A DNA stretch of 64,000 nt from Bog-473 sp963807675 (GTDB lineage Bacteria; Actinomycetota; Acidimicrobiia; Acidimicrobiales; RAAP-2), in assembly GCA_963807675.1 (NCBI GenBank), contig CAWECP010000002.1:558001-622000 (forward strand), read 5' to 3'. Both the position numbers and the translations under genes were made by a program. Below the pieces are notes generated by a model. It did no database searches. It was not told where the DNA came from and worked only from the letters and a program-made list of their open reading frames with translations. This document shows, in pieces, positions 61,220 through 64,000 of the stretch (its first letter is position 1; every line of letters starts with the position of its first letter).

Positions 61220-62113
61220 GTGGAGGCGACTGTTGGTCTGTCCACGACACACGTCTCGGCTGAGGGTGGCATTGACACCCTGTGGGCCGAGTTCAAGCAG
61301 AACAGCTCGACGGCGCTGCGCAATCAGCTGATCATTTACTACTCGCCGTTCGTCAAGTACGTCGCGAGCCGGGTGCTGGCCGGATTGCCCCGGCACTTCG
61401 ACGAAGAGGATCTCGTCAGCTACGGCATCATCGGGCTGATCGACGCCATCGAGCGGTTCGAGCCGGACCGCAACCTGCGCTTCGAGACCTACGCCATCCC
61501 ACGCATCAAGGGAGCGATCATCGACGAGCTGCGGTCGATCGACTGGGTGCCACGGTCGGTGCGCACCAAGGCACGTGCCGTCGAGCAAGCCTTCGCCCAC
61601 CTCGAAGCGACGCTGGGCCGTACGCCGAGCGACAACGAGGTTGCCGCCGAGCTCGAGATGAGCGTCGGTGACTTCCACAAGGCGCTGCGCAAGATCTCCT
61701 CGGTCGGCATGATGGCCCTCGACGAGGTCCTCCGGGGCGGCGACCGTTCGGAGCGCTCCACCCTCGGTGAGACGCTGCCCGACCGGACCATCGGTCCCGT
61801 GGACACGTTCGAGGCCAAGGAGTCGAAGGAGGCGCTCATCGCAGCCGTCGACGGCATGCCCGAGCGCGAGCGGACGGTGCTGATGATGTACTACTACGAC
61901 GGCCTCACGCTCACGGAGATCGGCGAGTTCCTCGGGGTCACCGAGAGCCGGGTATGCCAGATCCACACGAAGGCGCTGCGCCAGCTCCGCTCGAAGCTGG
62001 CGGACCGTTCGGAAACGGCTCCTCGCCGCGCCCCGGTGGCCCGGCCGTACGCGCGACGGGTCCAGATCCGCCAGCGCACCGGGCCGACGCGCCTCCAACT
62101 GCTCGCCAGCTGA
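61220..62113 (+). CDS. fliA: WhiG/FliA-type RNA polymerase sigma factor (sigma-28 family)
   Basis: A 297-residue sigma-70 family factor. Region 2 is YYSPFVKYVASRVLAGLPRH, FDEEDLVSYGIIGLIDAIER and FETYAIPRIKGAIIDELRSI then DWVPRSVRTKARAVEQAF. Region 3 is LGRTPSDNEVAAELEMSVGD, and region 4 is MPERERTVLMMYYYDGLTLT followed by GVTESRVCQIHTKALRQLRS. The DELRSIDWVPRSVR signature is diagnostic of the FliA/WhiG class. GTG 61220 was chosen since GAGGGGGG ends five bases upstream; ATG 61196 is an alternative. With fliS and the CheX-like relic nearby, flagellar gene control is the likely role. No FlgM is seen. Confidence 0.93.
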   Translation: MEATVGLSTTHVSAEGGIDTLWAEFKQNSSTALRNQLIIYYSPFVKYVASRVLAGLPRHFDEEDLVSYGIIGLIDAIERFEPDRNLRFETYAIPRIKGAIIDELRSIDWVPRSVRTKARAVEQAFAHLEATLGRTPSDNEVAAELEMSVGDFHKALRKISSVGMMALDEVLRGGDRSERSTLGETLPDRTIGPVDTFEAKESKEALIAAVDGMPERERTVLMMYYYDGLTLTEIGEFLGVTESRVCQIHTKALRQLRSKLADRSETAPRRAPVARPYARRVQIRQRTGPTRLQLLAS

Positions 62114-62248
62114 GCACCGGGCGCGCGCCGCGGCGCCGCCACCAATTCCTCGGCCGTGCCGTGCCGTGCCGTGGCTCGCGGTCGCTTGCGGCCTCGTGCG
62201 CCGGTACCGTGGGCGAACCGCTGCACCGAGCCCACAGGAGGCGTTGCC

Positions 62249-63649
62249 ATGCCCTTGCACAAGAGGGAGACGGTCCGGGAGGGGATGCTCGATTCGCTCT
62301 ATGCGGACCGGGACATGCGGCTCGGCCTCCCGGCGCACCACTGTCCTTCCGGGGAGATGCCGCCGGCCGAGGCGTACCAGGCCATCTCCGACGAGCTACT
62401 CCTCGACGGCAACGCGCGCCAGAACCTGGCGACCTTCTGCCAAACATGGGAGGAACCGGAGGTCCACAAGCTGATGGACCTCTGCATCGACAAGAACCTC
62501 ATCGACAAGGACGAGTACCCCCAGACCGCCGAGCTCGAGCGCCGCTGCGTCTCGATCCTGGCCCACCTGTGGAACGCGCCCACGACCGAGGACCCCGTCG
62601 GCTGCTCGGCCATCGGGTCGTCGGAGGCCTGCATGCTTGGCGGGATGGCGGCCAAATGGCGCTGGCGGGCCAAGCGTAGGGCGGAGGGGAAGTCGACCGA
62701 ATCGCCCAACATGGTGTGTGGGCCTGTCCAGGTGGTCTGGCACAAGTTCGCCAAGTACTGGGACATCGAGATGCGCGAGATCCCCATGTCCCCCGGTCGC
62801 TACTGCATGGATGTGCAGCAGATGCTCGAGCGCGTCGACGAGAACACCATCATGGTGGTGCCGACCTTCGGCGTGACCTACACGGGCGCCTACGAGCCGG
62901 TGCTCCAGCTGTCCGAGGCGCTTGACAAGCTCCAGGAGGATACGGGCCTCGATATCGACATCCACGTGGACGGAGCGAGCGGGGCGTTCCTGGCCCCCTT
63001 CACCGCACCGGACGTCCTGTGGGACTTCCGGGTCCCGCGGGTCAAGTCGATCAGCACCTCGGGGCACAAGTTCGGGCTGGCGCCCCTGGGCGTGGGCTGG
63101 GTCCTGTGGCGCGACACCGCGGAGCTACCCGACGATCTCATCTTCCACGTGACGTACCTCGGCGGGGACATGCCGGTCTTTCAGATCAACTTCTCCCGGC
63201 CCGCCGGCCAGATCGTGGCCCAGTACTACAACTTCATCCGCCTGGGGACGAACGGCTACCGCAACGTGCACACAGCCTGCTACAACACCGGCCAGTTCCT
63301 GGCGGCGGAGATCCTCAAGCTCGGGCCGTTCGAGCTGCTGTGCGACTCCGACCCGCTCACGGGGATCCCCTCGGTGGCCTGGCGCATTCGGGAAGGCGAG
63401 GACCCGGGTTACACGCTCTATGACGTCGCCGACCGCCTGCGGACGCGGGGCTGGCAGGTGCCGGCCTACCCGTTGACCGGGTCCGTCGCCGACATCTCGG
63501 TCCAGCGCATCCTCGTGCGTCAGGGCGTCAGCCGGGACCTGGCGGGCCTCCTGCTCGACGACATGACACAGGCCATCGCCCACTTCGACCGCCACCCCGT
63601 CACCGTGCCCATGACGAAGGAGGAGTCAGGCGGTTTCAGCCACCTGTAG
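62249..63649 (+). CDS. gadB: glutamate decarboxylase
   Basis: PLP enzyme that makes 4-aminobutyrate from glutamate and consumes a proton, 466 residues. The motifs are DPVGCSAIGSSEACMLGGMA, the cofactor-binding IHVDGASGAFLAPF, and the PLP Lys274 in SISTSGHKFGLAPLGVGW. The C-terminal tail (VTVPMTKEESGGFSHL) matches the GadB-type pH-responsive end. AGGAGG lies 7 bp before the ATG. No GABA antiporter is in the window. A role in acid tolerance or in the GABA shunt is expected. Its 3' end overlaps the next convergent gene. Confidence 0.95.
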   Translation: MPLHKRETVREGMLDSLYADRDMRLGLPAHHCPSGEMPPAEAYQAISDELLLDGNARQNLATFCQTWEEPEVHKLMDLCIDKNLIDKDEYPQTAELERRCVSILAHLWNAPTTEDPVGCSAIGSSEACMLGGMAAKWRWRAKRRAEGKSTESPNMVCGPVQVVWHKFAKYWDIEMREIPMSPGRYCMDVQQMLERVDENTIMVVPTFGVTYTGAYEPVLQLSEALDKLQEDTGLDIDIHVDGASGAFLAPFTAPDVLWDFRVPRVKSISTSGHKFGLAPLGVGWVLWRDTAELPDDLIFHVTYLGGDMPVFQINFSRPAGQIVAQYYNFIRLGTNGYRNVHTACYNTGQFLAAEILKLGPFELLCDSDPLTGIPSVAWRIREGEDPGYTLYDVADRLRTRGWQVPAYPLTGSVADISVQRILVRQGVSRDLAGLLLDDMTQAIAHFDRHPVTVPMTKEESGGFSHL

Positions 63650-63986
63650 CCGAGGCCGCCCCGGTCGCGGTGGCCAGCCCCACCAAGTTGACCGTCCAGT
63701 CGACCTGGAGCGGTCGCCGCCGCAGGAAGCGCGGCCTCCCCACCCTGGCCGGCCGGTCGGTCGACCAGGGGGCGGGTGGTGCCTTGGTCAATCCAGCCAA
63801 CGCCCGCAGCGCCAGGTCGTAGGCCGAGCGGATCCAGGCGAACTGTCGCCAGGCCTCCTCCTCCTGCCCCTCCGCCACGACCAGGATGGGCGCCAAAGAC
63901 GCCATGGCGGCCTCGTACTCGTCCCGCCGGATGCTGATCGCCGGCGGCGGATCTCCATAGTGGGCCACGAGGTCTTGCACCCTCAT
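63636..63986 (-). CDS. hypothetical protein, possibly starting beyond the window
   Basis: A 116-residue product from ATG 63986: VQDLVAHYGDPPPAISIRRD, then EEEAWRQFAWIRSAYDLALR and a basic middle RPRFLRRRPLQVDWTVN. No family recognised. It overlaps the glutamate decarboxylase stop by 14 bp tail to tail, and its codon use is plausible. The window ends 14 bp upstream of the start, so an earlier start cannot be excluded. Confidence 0.55.
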   Translation of the reverse strand: MRVQDLVAHYGDPPPAISIRRDEYEAAMASLAPILVVAEGQEEEAWRQFAWIRSAYDLALRALAGLTKAPPAPWSTDRPARVGRPRFLRRRPLQVDWTVNLVGLATATGAASATGG

Positions 63987-64000
63987 GGGCGCGGGGAGTG

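Noticed and set aside
61133..62341. 402-codon minus-strand frame over the sigma factor gene.
   Set aside because: The plus strand encodes a textbook sigma-28-type factor; the antisense frame has no domains.

Overview
The window is G+C-rich DNA packed with genes and reads as an actinobacterial chromosome. Supporting signs are several luciferase-like flavin/F420-type oxidoreductases, a 13E12/DUF222-type HNH protein, a large LuxR-family ATPase regulator, a WhiG/FliA-type sigma factor, frequent GTG/TTG starts, and many 4-bp ATGA/GTGA/TTGA gene overlaps. FliS and a sigma-28-like factor point to a flagellated lineage. An environmental Acidimicrobiia/Thermoleophilia-like organism is my inference, not something the sequence proves.

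Layout. 1-9.2 kb: a five-gene alpha-glucan/trehalose operon (malQ end, glgB, treZ, glgX, treY) in which every junction is a 4-bp overlap. 9.2-15.3 kb: an esterase, an alpha-L-rhamnosidase, an amidohydrolase and a GH1 beta-glucosidase with a LacI-type palindrome upstream. 15.4-20.1 kb: an acyl-CoA mutase large subunit carrying isobutyryl-CoA mutase specificity residues, a MarR regulator, a 3-hydroxyacyl-CoA dehydrogenase and a P450. Matching TTCGAC palindromes mark a likely MarR regulon. 20.1-22.8 kb: a less G+C-rich island with a GT60-like glycosyltransferase fused to a C-terminal PqqD-like peptide-recognition domain, overlapping by 4 bp a Tat-exported protein made almost wholly of Thr-Pro repeats. 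This is the most novel system here: a probable bacterial mucin-like glycoprotein with its dedicated, peptide-guided glycosyltransferase.

22.8-29.2 kb: a minus-strand catabolic cluster (LLM oxidoreductases, CocE-like hydrolase, FAD monooxygenase, DUF3237, fructosamine kinase) with two broken genes. 29.3-31.1 kb: a small hydrolase, then an SPFH membrane protein overlapping a ribbon-helix-helix protein behind a long inverted repeat that spans the ribosome-binding site. 31.2-45.4 kb: HNH protein, esterases, two TetR regulators, a di-iron-like protein plus LLM enzyme behind tandem operator repeats, an MFS pump, a NarL-type two-component pair, a broken isochorismatase and a phytoene-dehydrogenase-like enzyme. 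45.4-52.7 kb: ArsC-like protein, a lipoprotein with two tandem CAP-like domains, crotonase, VOC protein, methyltransferase, SDR, hydrolase, TMEM165/GDT1 transporter and a GbsR/MarR regulator.

52.9-62.1 kb: a regulatory and motility region with a LAL regulator, fliS plus two small neighbours, a decayed receiver/CheX-like gene, two orphan OmpR paralogues, a roughly 1-kb gene-free stretch and a WhiG/FliA sigma factor. 62.2-64 kb: glutamate decarboxylase and a small unknown protein.

At least four genes carry clear frame disruptions. They could be real decay or assembly indels, and this should be settled before their function is interpreted.
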